Below are positions 1 to 7,426 of a stretch of 64,000 nucleotides of DNA, piece by piece (within the stretch, counting starts at the first letter, position 1; every line of letters starts with the position of its first letter). The DNA is from Pseudobdellovibrionaceae bacterium (GTDB lineage Bacteria > Bdellovibrionota > Bdellovibrionia > Bdellovibrionales > UBA1609), in contig JAMLIO010000002.1 in the NCBI GenBank assembly GCA_023954155.1, positions 194,221 through 258,220 of the forward strand. Reading direction: 5' to 3'. The position numbers were made by a program, and so were the translations under genes. Below the pieces are notes generated by a model. That model ran no database searches, was not told the DNA's origin, and saw nothing but the letters and a program-made list of their open reading frames with translations.

Positions 1-224
1 CTCTTGAAAAAAATCATCAAACGCGCTTAGGAAGTCAGACGGACTCTTTAGATGTACGCTCTGCTTTGTGGAAGACCAAGTTGGCAGAAAGCACACGGAT
101 TAACCCCATTGCCACTCCAGGCTCGTTGCATTCTGAATTGCCACAAAAACCTACGTCGATTCATTCCCACAAGATTGAACCTCAGTTGACTCCTGACCCT
201 ATTGATGAGCCCAGCAGCATGTAA
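1..224 (+). CDS. C-terminal end of an unidentified protein (5' end outside window)
   Basis: An open frame runs from the window edge (first full codon at base 3) to a TAA at 222-224, giving 73 residues rich in Ser, Thr, Pro and Gln and ending in DEPSSM. No stop interrupts it and a strong terminator follows, which supports a real gene end. The low-complexity polar composition suggests a disordered C-terminal tail. No family can be named from this fragment. Confidence 0.5.
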   Translation, partial: LEKNHQTRLGSQTDSLDVRSALWKTKLAESTRINPIATPGSLHSELPQKPTSIHSHKIEPQLTPDPIDEPSSM

Positions 225-232
225 CCCTAGGA

Positions 233-276
233 CCACTCACTAGATAGTGAGTGGCATCTTATTTGATATTTTTTTA
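233..276 (+). terminator. Rho-independent terminator after the first gene
   Basis: The arms CCACTCACTA and TAGTGAGTGG form a 10-bp stem starting 8 bases after the stop codon. A T-rich stretch including seven Ts follows, so it should end rightward transcription from the partial gene. Confidence 0.75.
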
Positions 277-362
277 AAATTTCTTGTAATCATAAGACTA
301 CGATTTATAGGGCTAGATTCGTATAAAATGTGGCAGGATCAAAATCTTTTGTGTCCAACAGA

Positions 363-848
363 TCATTTGATTTTGATTCGGCGTAAAACGGTGTCCAGCT
401 CAAGTTGGCGTTGGGTTTTGTAAAATAGTCTTATCTCTTCCCACCCTGATGAGGAGAGCTGTTTCATCGAGCCGACAAAGTCCACTTGGGCTTCGGCCTT
501 CTTTTCGATGTGAACTTGAGTCGTGCGTGGTCCAATTCTAAAGACTTCAATCACCAGAATCTGCCTGTAATTGGAAGGTAAAGGCTCTTCAAAGGGAGCC
601 CGCCACACCTCTCCTGGGCCTAGTTTTTGAGTTTTGATCACCCCACTCTTCTTGTCATTATAATCTAAGGGGTAAGTTCCCATGACGTTCTGTAAGGCGT
701 CCCAAACTCTGTTGTAAGACGCATTATAGAGTTGTGTTTTTCTATTGGTCAGACCAGAGGCTTCAGGGATAGATGTTTGTGAAAAAGCTGGTGTAAAACA
801 CCAGCTTGATAGATATAAAGCGATAAGAATTTTAAATTTCAATGGCAT
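363..848 (-). CDS. Small exported protein of unknown function
   Basis: A 161-residue protein with an N-terminal signal peptide (about residues 1-23, cleavage near AFS-QT). The mature part is a mixed alpha/beta domain with the motif YNRVWDAL near residue 45, of the kind seen in small exported proteins whose first segment packs against a beta sheet. Its ATG lies inside the last 17 bases of the upstream lipoprotein gene, so the two are very likely co-transcribed and translationally coupled. I do not recognise the family. Confidence 0.7.
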   Translation of the reverse strand: MPLKFKILIALYLSSWCFTPAFSQTSIPEASGLTNRKTQLYNASYNRVWDALQNVMGTYPLDYNDKKSGVIKTQKLGPGEVWRAPFEEPLPSNYRQILVIEVFRIGPRTTQVHIEKKAEAQVDFVGSMKQLSSSGWEEIRLFYKTQRQLELDTVLRRIKIK

Positions 849-1995
849 TTTTAGTTACAAGTTCCGTAGTTTCAAAAAGAGTTTCATGATCATTAGGAAT
901 ATCATTGGACGAAGAGGCGTGCAATGAAACTTCGATACGATACTTTTTGCCAGACTGTCTTAAGGTTTCCAGTGCGACTAAGTCTAATTGTCCTGACCAT
1001 GGGCCAAGTTGGTATGAAGTGTAAATCACTTCGTTGGTGGTGGCATCAAAGACCTGCGCACTTGCTCCAATCGCATTTAATCCTGTAGGGATTTGAGGTG
1101 CGGTGTAATTGATGTGTCCCCCTGCGTAGTTCAATTGATCCACAAAACCTAATAGAGGATGAGCATTGGTGTTTGCGCTAAATTGTAAAGACATTTTATA
1201 GCGCAAAAGCCCTTTGGTATCGGACTCGGCAAAAGTAGAGTGAAAAAGGCCTGTGAATAAAGCAGAGCGCCCTCTTTCTACTTTGATCTGCGCGCTTCTA
1301 CTGGGATTGATCACTTTGATGTCTGTAGGATAAAACTTATTTCCTGCAGTAGCTTGTAAAAGAGAGACAGCCACAAAATTAAAATCTCTAGGAACAGAAG
1401 TAGGTGCAGCAATGGTGTCTGTTTCGCTCAGGCGGTTTTGACCTACGGCAAGATCTTGAAAGATCACTTGGGGACTGTCTACAGTGGTGCCCACATATTC
1501 TGTATAAGAAAGAATATTAAACAAACCAGCAAGTTGTAATAGGGAGGTGCCATTTCTAAAACCATCAATCACATCAGAGAAGGGAAATTGACCATGGAGG
1601 ATGATCAAAGAGGTGTCCTGTCCAGGCTCAAAGTACAAGCGGTAGTGAGGTTTGTTTAAACGGATAGAAAAAATATATCTCTCTCTTTGATCTGGAAGAG
1701 CCACGTTACTGGGTAAATCTAAGTTGTAGCCAAAAACAGAAAGGCGATCTGTCGATGTGCTCATCAGGTCATCAAGTTCAATTTGAAAAAGATCCTGTTT
1801 GTTGAAGTTTTTAAGAATAAGACCAAAATCGGCACGACCGTCCTCGCGTAGATTACCATAACCGTTTGTGGAACCTTTAATTTCTACTTGTGCGGATTTT
1901 AAATTAGCTTTTGGAGTGTGAACAGAGTTTTCTTTAAAACACCCTGTAAACCAAAATGCAGTGACCACTAATGCTAACGTACTTGTTATTTTCAA
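832..1995 (-). CDS. Lipoprotein of unknown function
   Basis: A 387-residue protein. The start is a TTG preceded at 6 bases by AAGGAGG, a strong ribosome-binding site. The N-terminus is a lipoprotein signal with lipobox FTGC, so it should be lipidated at Cys19 and anchored in a membrane. The rest looks beta-rich, with segments on expected loads and derived quantities but no motif I can assign. It overlaps the downstream exported protein by 17 bases and forms a two-gene leftward unit. Confidence 0.75.
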   Translation of the reverse strand: MKITSTLALVVTAFWFTGCFKENSVHTPKANLKSAQVEIKGSTNGYGNLREDGRADFGLILKNFNKQDLFQIELDDLMSTSTDRLSVFGYNLDLPSNVALPDQRERYIFSIRLNKPHYRLYFEPGQDTSLIILHGQFPFSDVIDGFRNGTSLLQLAGLFNILSYTEYVGTTVDSPQVIFQDLAVGQNRLSETDTIAAPTSVPRDFNFVAVSLLQATAGNKFYPTDIKVINPSRSAQIKVERGRSALFTGLFHSTFAESDTKGLLRYKMSLQFSANTNAHPLLGFVDQLNYAGGHINYTAPQIPTGLNAIGASAQVFDATTNEVIYTSYQLGPWSGQLDLVALETLRQSGKKYRIEVSLHASSSNDIPNDHETLFETTELVTKNAIEI

Positions 1996-2049
1996 CTCAT
2001 CCTCCTTGGTCGAGTTTAATTTTTTGCGTTCCCTTTAAGTTTACGGGGT

Positions 2050-2083
2050 AAAAAATAAAAAAACCAAGCAAAATGCTTGGTTT
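2050..2083 (-). terminator. Rho-independent terminator, leftward
   Basis: On the minus strand, arms AAACCAAGC and GCTTGGTTT close a short loop, and an uninterrupted T run follows. It lies about 70 bases after the stop of the 2151-2936 gene and separates it from the next leftward gene. A second hairpin, GGGCGG/CCGCCC, lies just upstream at about 2093-2113. Confidence 0.85.
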
Positions 2084-2150
2084 CAACGCTATAGGGCGGT
2101 AAGAAACCCGCCCCCAGCCTTAAAAGACAGAATTTTTAATAGATTTCTAA

Positions 2151-2936
2151 CTACTGTCTTAAAATTTTAGACTTTCCATCGCCTTGGACAAAGACAGAAA
2201 TGCCTTGTCTAAATTTACTAAGTGGAGAAGACGCCAACCACTTTACATCCACTTGCATTCCTGCAACGGGTTGGTCGACAGTGCCTAGGTTGACTAAAGA
2301 AGGAATGTCTACGCTGGCATCCAAACTGAATCCCCAGCCCACATACACGTTACGTGGATGGACTTGCACGTTAGTGAGGTAAAGACCTTTTCCTTGAATG
2401 TCGCCTCCGTAAGTGAACACCACATCAAAATCAAAACGGATCACTTCTACACCAAAATAGTTTTTAAAAGACTGGCTGTAACTTCTGACCGCAGGCACTT
2501 GCCAGTTAGACAGTTCATCCCAACAGCGCACACCTCTAGGAAGCGCGTTGGCAGAGTTGTCCATGCTCAGATTCATCACGGGTTGACCAGAAACAATGAT
2601 CTCCCAAATCTTTTTACCAATGTTAATAATGCCATCTACAACCTTACCTGTTTCGTCTACGATTTCGGCTGCAACTTTGACTTCTTCTTTTACAGGGTCT
2701 AAGACTGCTTTACCTGTATCAAAGATTAAGTTAGAGCCCGCAAGATCATCCTGACAAGCCATGTGCATATTGCTTTGAGCGTAATTGTTTAAAGTTTTCT
2801 CATCGACTGGAACTTCCATCAATTCGGCTTTCTCGATAGAATAAAATTTTTCAGAATAATTGCTGAATTGATCAAGACTATTAGCCCCTGCTTGCAGGCT
2901 AAAAGCCGCTACTACTAAGAAAAGTAATGCTTTCAT
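2151..2936 (-). CDS. Exported protein of unknown function
   Basis: A 261-residue protein with a typical Sec signal peptide (MKALLFLVVAAFSLQAGA, cleavage near residue 18). The ATG is preceded by AAAGGGGAG. The central part has an acidic/Val-rich amphipathic helix (about residues 75-115), followed by a beta-rich C-terminal domain (about 130-255). No lipobox is present, so it is probably periplasmic or outer-membrane associated. The gene is monocistronic with its own terminator. No family recognised. Confidence 0.7.
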   Translation of the reverse strand: MKALLFLVVAAFSLQAGANSLDQFSNYSEKFYSIEKAELMEVPVDEKTLNNYAQSNMHMACQDDLAGSNLIFDTGKAVLDPVKEEVKVAAEIVDETGKVVDGIINIGKKIWEIIVSGQPVMNLSMDNSANALPRGVRCWDELSNWQVPAVRSYSQSFKNYFGVEVIRFDFDVVFTYGGDIQGKGLYLTNVQVHPRNVYVGWGFSLDASVDIPSLVNLGTVDQPVAGMQVDVKWLASSPLSKFRQGISVFVQGDGKSKILRQ

Positions 2937-3108
2937 AAAATCTCCCCTTTGCTTTAGAAAACCACTTTAGGCAGTAAAATTGTCATCAAAGGATGTATTG
3001 AATGCAAGAGTTGATTCTTCTTTAAGCACAAATATTGCGGCGCAAGACCAAAGTCTGGTTCAAATCCTAACAAAGCTTACTTTTTAAGCCCACAAAGGAA
3101 AGTAGAGC

Positions 3109-3939
3109 TTATTGCTTGGATAAGGTTTGCCTTATAGCGACGTTAATTTCAGCACCTAGGATGAGTAAAAATCCGATCAAATAGAACCAAAAAAGCATCA
3201 CAATCACGGCGGCAAGGCTTCCGTAAATATCACTATAGTGAGCCATCTTTTTAACGTAAAGTCCAAAGAGATGAGTGAGGGCCATCGTAGAGACCGTAGT
3301 AAAGAGCGCCCCAGGGACTAGGTGTTTGAGCTTTTCTTTTACGCTGAGCCTATACAAGCTTAAGCAAGAGGTGAAGATCAACACAAACAAAGAGAAAAGA
3401 GTCAGGGACGAAAATAAACCACTGTCTGCAAGAGGAATATTGTTAAATGTTTCAAGTTTATGGATTGTTTTTCCAAAAACCAAAATCAACAAAGACACAA
3501 GTCCCGTAAAACAGATGATCATGATCAACACCACAGATGAAAGCCTATTGGCAATCGCACCTCGACGTCGATGGGATTTATGAACTTGATCAATCTGTCT
3601 TACTGCTGCTGTGATCCCGTTACTGACCGTCCAAACGGCGGTCACAGCTGCGATAGACAGGGCGTGCAGCTTCATGCCATTTTCGCCTTTAAATTCACGC
3701 AGGGCTCGCAGTAAAACCGTTTGCACATCATCGGGCACGTGTTGTAACAAAAGCAGAAGCTGCTGTTCAAGGTCCTGTAAGGAGAAAAAAGAGAGCAGGA
3801 TCAGGCTCAGCATCAGAGCGGGCAGGGTGGCCAAAAGAAAATAAAAGGACAGGGCTGCGGCGCCGTCAAAAATAGAACTGGATTTGAGTTGTCTCATTAG
3901 CTGCTTTAAAACCAATAAAAAACTTAAGCGTTTAGTCAT
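3109..3939 (-). CDS. YihY/BrkB-family inner membrane protein
   Basis: A 276-residue polytopic membrane protein. The N-terminal DGAAALSFYFLLATLPALM segment matches the hallmark start of the YihY/virulence-factor BrkB family. About six hydrophobic segments follow, including VIVMLFWFYLIGFLLILGAEIN near the C-terminus, the family's second signature. The family was once annotated as ribonuclease BN in error, and its real role (envelope or transport) is not settled. It is divergent from the S1/P1 nuclease gene. No good ribosome-binding site sits immediately before the ATG, so the exact start is slightly uncertain. Confidence 0.88.
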   Translation of the reverse strand: MTKRLSFLLVLKQLMRQLKSSSIFDGAAALSFYFLLATLPALMLSLILLSFFSLQDLEQQLLLLLQHVPDDVQTVLLRALREFKGENGMKLHALSIAAVTAVWTVSNGITAAVRQIDQVHKSHRRRGAIANRLSSVVLIMIICFTGLVSLLILVFGKTIHKLETFNNIPLADSGLFSSLTLFSLFVLIFTSCLSLYRLSVKEKLKHLVPGALFTTVSTMALTHLFGLYVKKMAHYSDIYGSLAAVIVMLFWFYLIGFLLILGAEINVAIRQTLSKQ

Positions 3940-4034
3940 AGAGTAAGTTGTCGTCCTTTTTTATATTTTAATGTTATATAAGTTCTGCCTAAGAAGGTAT
4001 TGTTTTTTGATCGCAGCACAGTAAAGGAATGTTT

Positions 4035-5042
4035 ATGGAAAAACTAAAGAGTGTCGGGATTTTGCTTGTCGTACTTTTGGCCTCCCAAAACTCGTGGGCG
4101 TGGGGCAAAAGAGGACATCAGATCAGCGGAGAGGTGGCAGCTTTAGTGGCGTCTGAAGTGACTATCAATAATTACTCTGCGCGTTTTTTAGTGGAACACA
4201 GTTATGATTTTGGTTTTTACAACAATGTACCTGACCTCGTTTGGAAGAATCCTGCCACTTACAACCAAGAGGCCCATAATCATTTTATGGATATGGAAAT
4301 TTTTGAAAGAAAGCTAAAGCCCCATAAAGTGGATTTGAAGACAGCTTTTAAAATGACCCGTAAAGAGTTTGAAAAAAAATACCCCGAGATTGAAACCAAA
4401 GAAGGGAGAGCATTTTGGAGAGTGAGAGAGTTTGTAACTCACCTTGAAACCGTCACGCAAAAACTCCGAGAATCTTCTGTTCAGATTAAGCAAAAACAAC
4501 GTAAAGGCGAAAACGTGGAGGACTTAATTAAAAGCCATCGTAAGTTACAGGAGCGATGGTTGGTGTACGCGGGTGTAGTGGGGCATTACGTATCGGATAT
4601 GGCTCAGCCTTTACATGCCACTGAAAATTATGATGGACAACTTACAGGACAAAAGGGCATTCATCATATTTATGAAACAGACTATGTGAATGAGTTGTAT
4701 CCACAGATTATGGTGGATGTGCTTAAGCGGGCAAAAAAGCAGTGGTCACAGTTCACTCAAGAACATCAAAACCTTCCGCTGTTAGATTTATTGATCAAAG
4801 AGGTGGAGCAGTCGGGTAAAGACTTAAAAACAGTTTTAGATTTAGATAAAAAATTAGGACGCAAAGCAAGCAAGAAGAATGCTCAGAAGTTTAAATCTAT
4901 TTTAGAAAAGAATTTAGTTCTTGGAAGTTTGACTCTAGCAGAAATCTATCGTCGCAATTTAGGCTGGGAATTTTACGGAGAAAAATTCTATTTTATAGAT
5001 ACTAAGCCAAAATTTATCACGCCTACACATCAAGAGAGATAA
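4035..5042 (+). CDS. S1/P1-type zinc-dependent nuclease, exported
   Basis: A protein of about 335 residues. I chose the second ATG (4035) because AAGGA at 4024-4028 is correctly spaced for it and too close to the ATG at 4029. A signal peptide ends at WA, so the mature chain would start WGKRGHQ. In S1/P1 nucleases the mature N-terminal Trp is itself a zinc ligand, followed by a conserved His. Further ligand-like motifs are HNHFMDME and HYVSDMAQPLH, then a GIHHIYETDY segment. These match the three-zinc phospholipase C/P1 nuclease fold. The likely role is hydrolysis of nucleic acids in the periplasm or in prey. An insertion rich in Lys and Gln (about residues 150-180) is unusual. Confidence 0.85.
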   Translation: MEKLKSVGILLVVLLASQNSWAWGKRGHQISGEVAALVASEVTINNYSARFLVEHSYDFGFYNNVPDLVWKNPATYNQEAHNHFMDMEIFERKLKPHKVDLKTAFKMTRKEFEKKYPEIETKEGRAFWRVREFVTHLETVTQKLRESSVQIKQKQRKGENVEDLIKSHRKLQERWLVYAGVVGHYVSDMAQPLHATENYDGQLTGQKGIHHIYETDYVNELYPQIMVDVLKRAKKQWSQFTQEHQNLPLLDLLIKEVEQSGKDLKTVLDLDKKLGRKASKKNAQKFKSILEKNLVLGSLTLAEIYRRNLGWEFYGEKFYFIDTKPKFITPTHQER

Positions 5043-5090
5043 ATTTTACCAACCCGCAATCCGCGCCGAGCTTGACATCGCCATGGGACA

Positions 5091-5112
5091 GCCCCAAGAG
5101 TGTGACTTGGGG
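5091..5112. other. Hairpin between two rightward genes
   Basis: GCCCCAAG and CTTGGGGC form a perfect 8-bp stem with a 7-nt loop. No T run follows on either strand, so it may be a weak terminator or an mRNA processing structure between the nuclease and phosphatase genes. Confidence 0.45.
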
Positions 5113-5189
5113 CCTCTCCTCCATGCCCTCTGCGTCATGGTGTTTACCGCAGACCTTCGGTAATGCTAACAAGCCTAAAAGGGGGCTCT

Positions 5190-5831
5190 ATGAGACTTTT
5201 TTGCTATCTCATTATTGGTCTTTATTCCTTAAATGTATTTGCGGATTATAATCTGCGAAAGCCTGATACGTATCATGTACTTCCTCCACCTGTAAGTGAC
5301 TCGGCAGAAGAGCAGCAAGAGTATAAACTTTTACGTGAACGACAAAAAAATCGAACTCAGTCGGAGTGTTATTTTGCAGGACAGGCTGCTTTTGCCACCT
5401 TTGAAGTCTTTTGGGAAATTGTATTTGCAGAATATGTTCAAGAGTTTTATCAGACTGCCCCTGTTTTTACTGAGCAAGACATCCAAGATTTTAAAGATCA
5501 CATCAAAGGTGTTATGAGATACACCGATCGGGTGACTCGGCATTTTAAAAATAAATATAAAAGAGTTCGTCCTTATGACAAAGACAAGAGTTTACAACCC
5601 TGCACCTTTATACCTGGGGGCCAAACCTCTTATCCGAGTTCGCATGCGTCTAAGGTCTTTGCATCTGCCTGTGTACTGTCTTCTATGTATCCTGAGCACA
5701 AAGACATCCTTATGAGTTACGCTGAATTTATGGCGGACCTTAGGGTTCTGGGCGGTGTCCACCATTCTTCTGACATTGAAACAGGAAAAGATATCGGTCT
5801 ACAAGTTTGTGCCGAGGTCCTCAAATATTAG
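5190..5831 (+). CDS. PAP2-superfamily (class A-like) acid phosphatase, exported
   Basis: A protein of about 213 residues from the ATG at 5190, which follows a G-rich ribosome-binding site and begins a clean signal peptide (MRLFCYLIIGLYSLNVFA). An upstream in-frame ATG at 5163 would spoil the signal. The three PAP2 motifs are visible: K-x6-RP (KNKYKRVRP), PSSHA (usual form PSGH) and LRVLGGVHHSSD, where the His and Asp are catalytic. This predicts a vanadium-haloperoxidase-fold phosphomonoesterase of the periplasm. The stop overlaps the convergent Rrf2 gene by 4 bases. Confidence 0.88.
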   Translation: MRLFCYLIIGLYSLNVFADYNLRKPDTYHVLPPPVSDSAEEQQEYKLLRERQKNRTQSECYFAGQAAFATFEVFWEIVFAEYVQEFYQTAPVFTEQDIQDFKDHIKGVMRYTDRVTRHFKNKYKRVRPYDKDKSLQPCTFIPGGQTSYPSSHASKVFASACVLSSMYPEHKDILMSYAEFMADLRVLGGVHHSSDIETGKDIGLQVCAEVLKY

Positions 5832-6223
5832 AGAGTAATATCGTTAAGGGTCTTTTCTGCAAGAGAATTTAAAAAGCTATCCAAGGCTTTTTTAAGGCTT
5901 TGTTTCAGTAAACAGTTTTTCACAAAAGAACAGTCACATCTATTGGATTTAAAACATCCAGCTAAGTGAAAGCTTTCTTCGGTTTCAAGTAAAATTTCTT
6001 TAAGTGTTCGGCTTCCAGTATCTTCGTTGATCACAAGGCCGCCTGTGCGACCTCTAGTGGTGGTGATATAGCCGAGTTTGGCCAGTTGATTTGACACTTT
6101 GATCAGGTTGTTTTTAGAGACATCAAGCTTTTCAGAAAGCTCATTTAAAGTGGCAGGCTGTTTTTTTTGATTGAGGTACATCAGCACTCGAAATGAATAA
6201 TCAGTATGATCTGTCAGACGCAT
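5828..6223 (-). CDS. nsrR: NsrR-like Rrf2-family transcriptional regulator
   Basis: A 131-residue protein starting MRLTDHTDYSFRVLMYL, the typical Rrf2/NsrR N-terminus, with a winged helix covering about residues 10-65 (recognition region SKNNLIKVSNQLAKLGY, wing TTRGRTGGL). A cysteine cluster near residues 90-106 (C-x5-C-x-C-x5-C) supplies the Cys ligands expected for an NO-sensing Fe-S cluster. NsrR proteins repress NO-detoxification genes until their cluster reacts with NO. NnrS and the cbb3 cluster next door fit this role. Calling it NsrR rather than another Rrf2 member is an inference from the cysteines and neighbours. Confidence 0.8.
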   Translation of the reverse strand: MRLTDHTDYSFRVLMYLNQKKQPATLNELSEKLDVSKNNLIKVSNQLAKLGYITTTRGRTGGLVINEDTGSRTLKEILLETEESFHLAGCFKSNRCDCSFVKNCLLKQSLKKALDSFLNSLAEKTLNDITL

Positions 6224-6298
6224 AAACTTAAAATCTCCTTAATTAAATCATAACCCCAATTTTAAAACATTAGCCCAGGATTAAGATTGAGGGGGCGG

Positions 6299-7426
6299 CT
6301 AGCATGATGGTGTTCTCATCGGACCAGGTTTAAAAATCTTTCGTATATAATCCACGCTCCAAATGATAACTGCTAGAGCCCAAAATGTGGCAGCCGAATG
6401 CATCATGCTCTTTCTCCACATGGGGTCGTAAGTGAATCCATAAAAGATTCTTGCTATTAGCGCAAGAATTAAAAGCCCTACCATCCACCATAGCACCTTA
6501 GACCTTAGCTCTAGATCAGTGGGGTAAGCTCCATGGGCTAAGGTGACTCTTGTGGCCACGGCAAAAGTGATCATGGTAAAGCAGCCAATAAATAGAATAT
6601 GCATCCATGTGACAAACAAAAGTGGTTTGAGCCAAAGCAGAAGAAAACACAAGGGAATGCTTAAAGCCACTACGCGGACTCCATACTTCAGAGCAGAAGG
6701 GCGTGAAGAAGGACGAAATATCTTCCAAACATCAATAACGTAATACAATGTGAGAAGAAAGAGAGGTAAATACGCCCATGACAGTCCTCTCCCAGCTAAA
6801 AATAAAAATACAGCAATAAGAACTCCACAAGTGTGAAAGCCTAAACGTTTGATGTCTGAAGCCGAGCCTTCAAAGATAGAGGGCAGTCCTGAGAGGAAAG
6901 AAAAGAATCGAGTTCCAATGCCTAAGACTAAAAGTAGTACGGGCCCCATGTGATACAGATGTAAGCCCATATAGTTTTGTCCCTTGATGTAACAGGCGGC
7001 TCCTAGAAGTGTTAAAATCATGGCTAAAATAATATGAGAGAAAAACACGGGAATAGACTTTTGGGATTTAAGCACTCGTCTTCCAGCATAGGTGAGTAAA
7101 AATAAGATCAGCAAAATGTGAGTGACATAATAGTATTGAGGTGTTGTCATCCACGAAAAGACAATCAAACTGACAATGAGCAAAAACGCACAGAGATATT
7201 CCGCCAAATGCGCTGAGGGCGTGCCTGTCATTCTAGGCACGGCGGTCATTAAAAACCCCACAATAAAACTCCATATAAATCCACCCATAACCAGTTTAGA
7301 GTGGATAATGAGTACAGGAGCACTGAGCCATCCTAAGTCCTGTATAAACCATACCGAGATAGCCACAATGGCGCATAAAGTTCCAATGGGAAAAAAGATT
7401 TGATAGGGTGCTAAATGGTGTCTCAT
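6299..7426 (-). CDS. nnrS: NnrS-family membrane protein
   Basis: A 375-residue protein with about 12 predicted membrane segments. Conserved His-containing helices are present: HSKLVMGGFIWSFIVGFL near residue 43 and LYHMGPVLLLVLGIGTRFFSFLSG near residue 157. NnrS proteins are haem- and copper-containing inner membrane proteins that help cells survive nitrosative stress. The ATG overlaps the stop of the upstream ccoI-like gene by 4 bases, so the two are an operon. Genes of this family are commonly controlled by NO-sensing repressors such as the nearby NsrR-like protein. Confidence 0.88.
   Translation of the reverse strand: MRHHLAPYQIFFPIGTLCAIVAISVWFIQDLGWLSAPVLIIHSKLVMGGFIWSFIVGFLMTAVPRMTGTPSAHLAEYLCAFLLIVSLIVFSWMTTPQYYYVTHILLILFLLTYAGRRVLKSQKSIPVFFSHIILAMILTLLGAACYIKGQNYMGLHLYHMGPVLLLVLGIGTRFFSFLSGLPSIFEGSASDIKRLGFHTCGVLIAVFLFLAGRGLSWAYLPLFLLTLYYVIDVWKIFRPSSRPSALKYGVRVVALSIPLCFLLLWLKPLLFVTWMHILFIGCFTMITFAVATRVTLAHGAYPTDLELRSKVLWWMVGLLILALIARIFYGFTYDPMWRKSMMHSAATFWALAVIIWSVDYIRKIFKPGPMRTPSC

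Noticed and set aside
2358-2702. A rightward open frame of 114 codons
   Set aside because: It lies entirely within the well supported leftward exported-protein gene and has no start signal.
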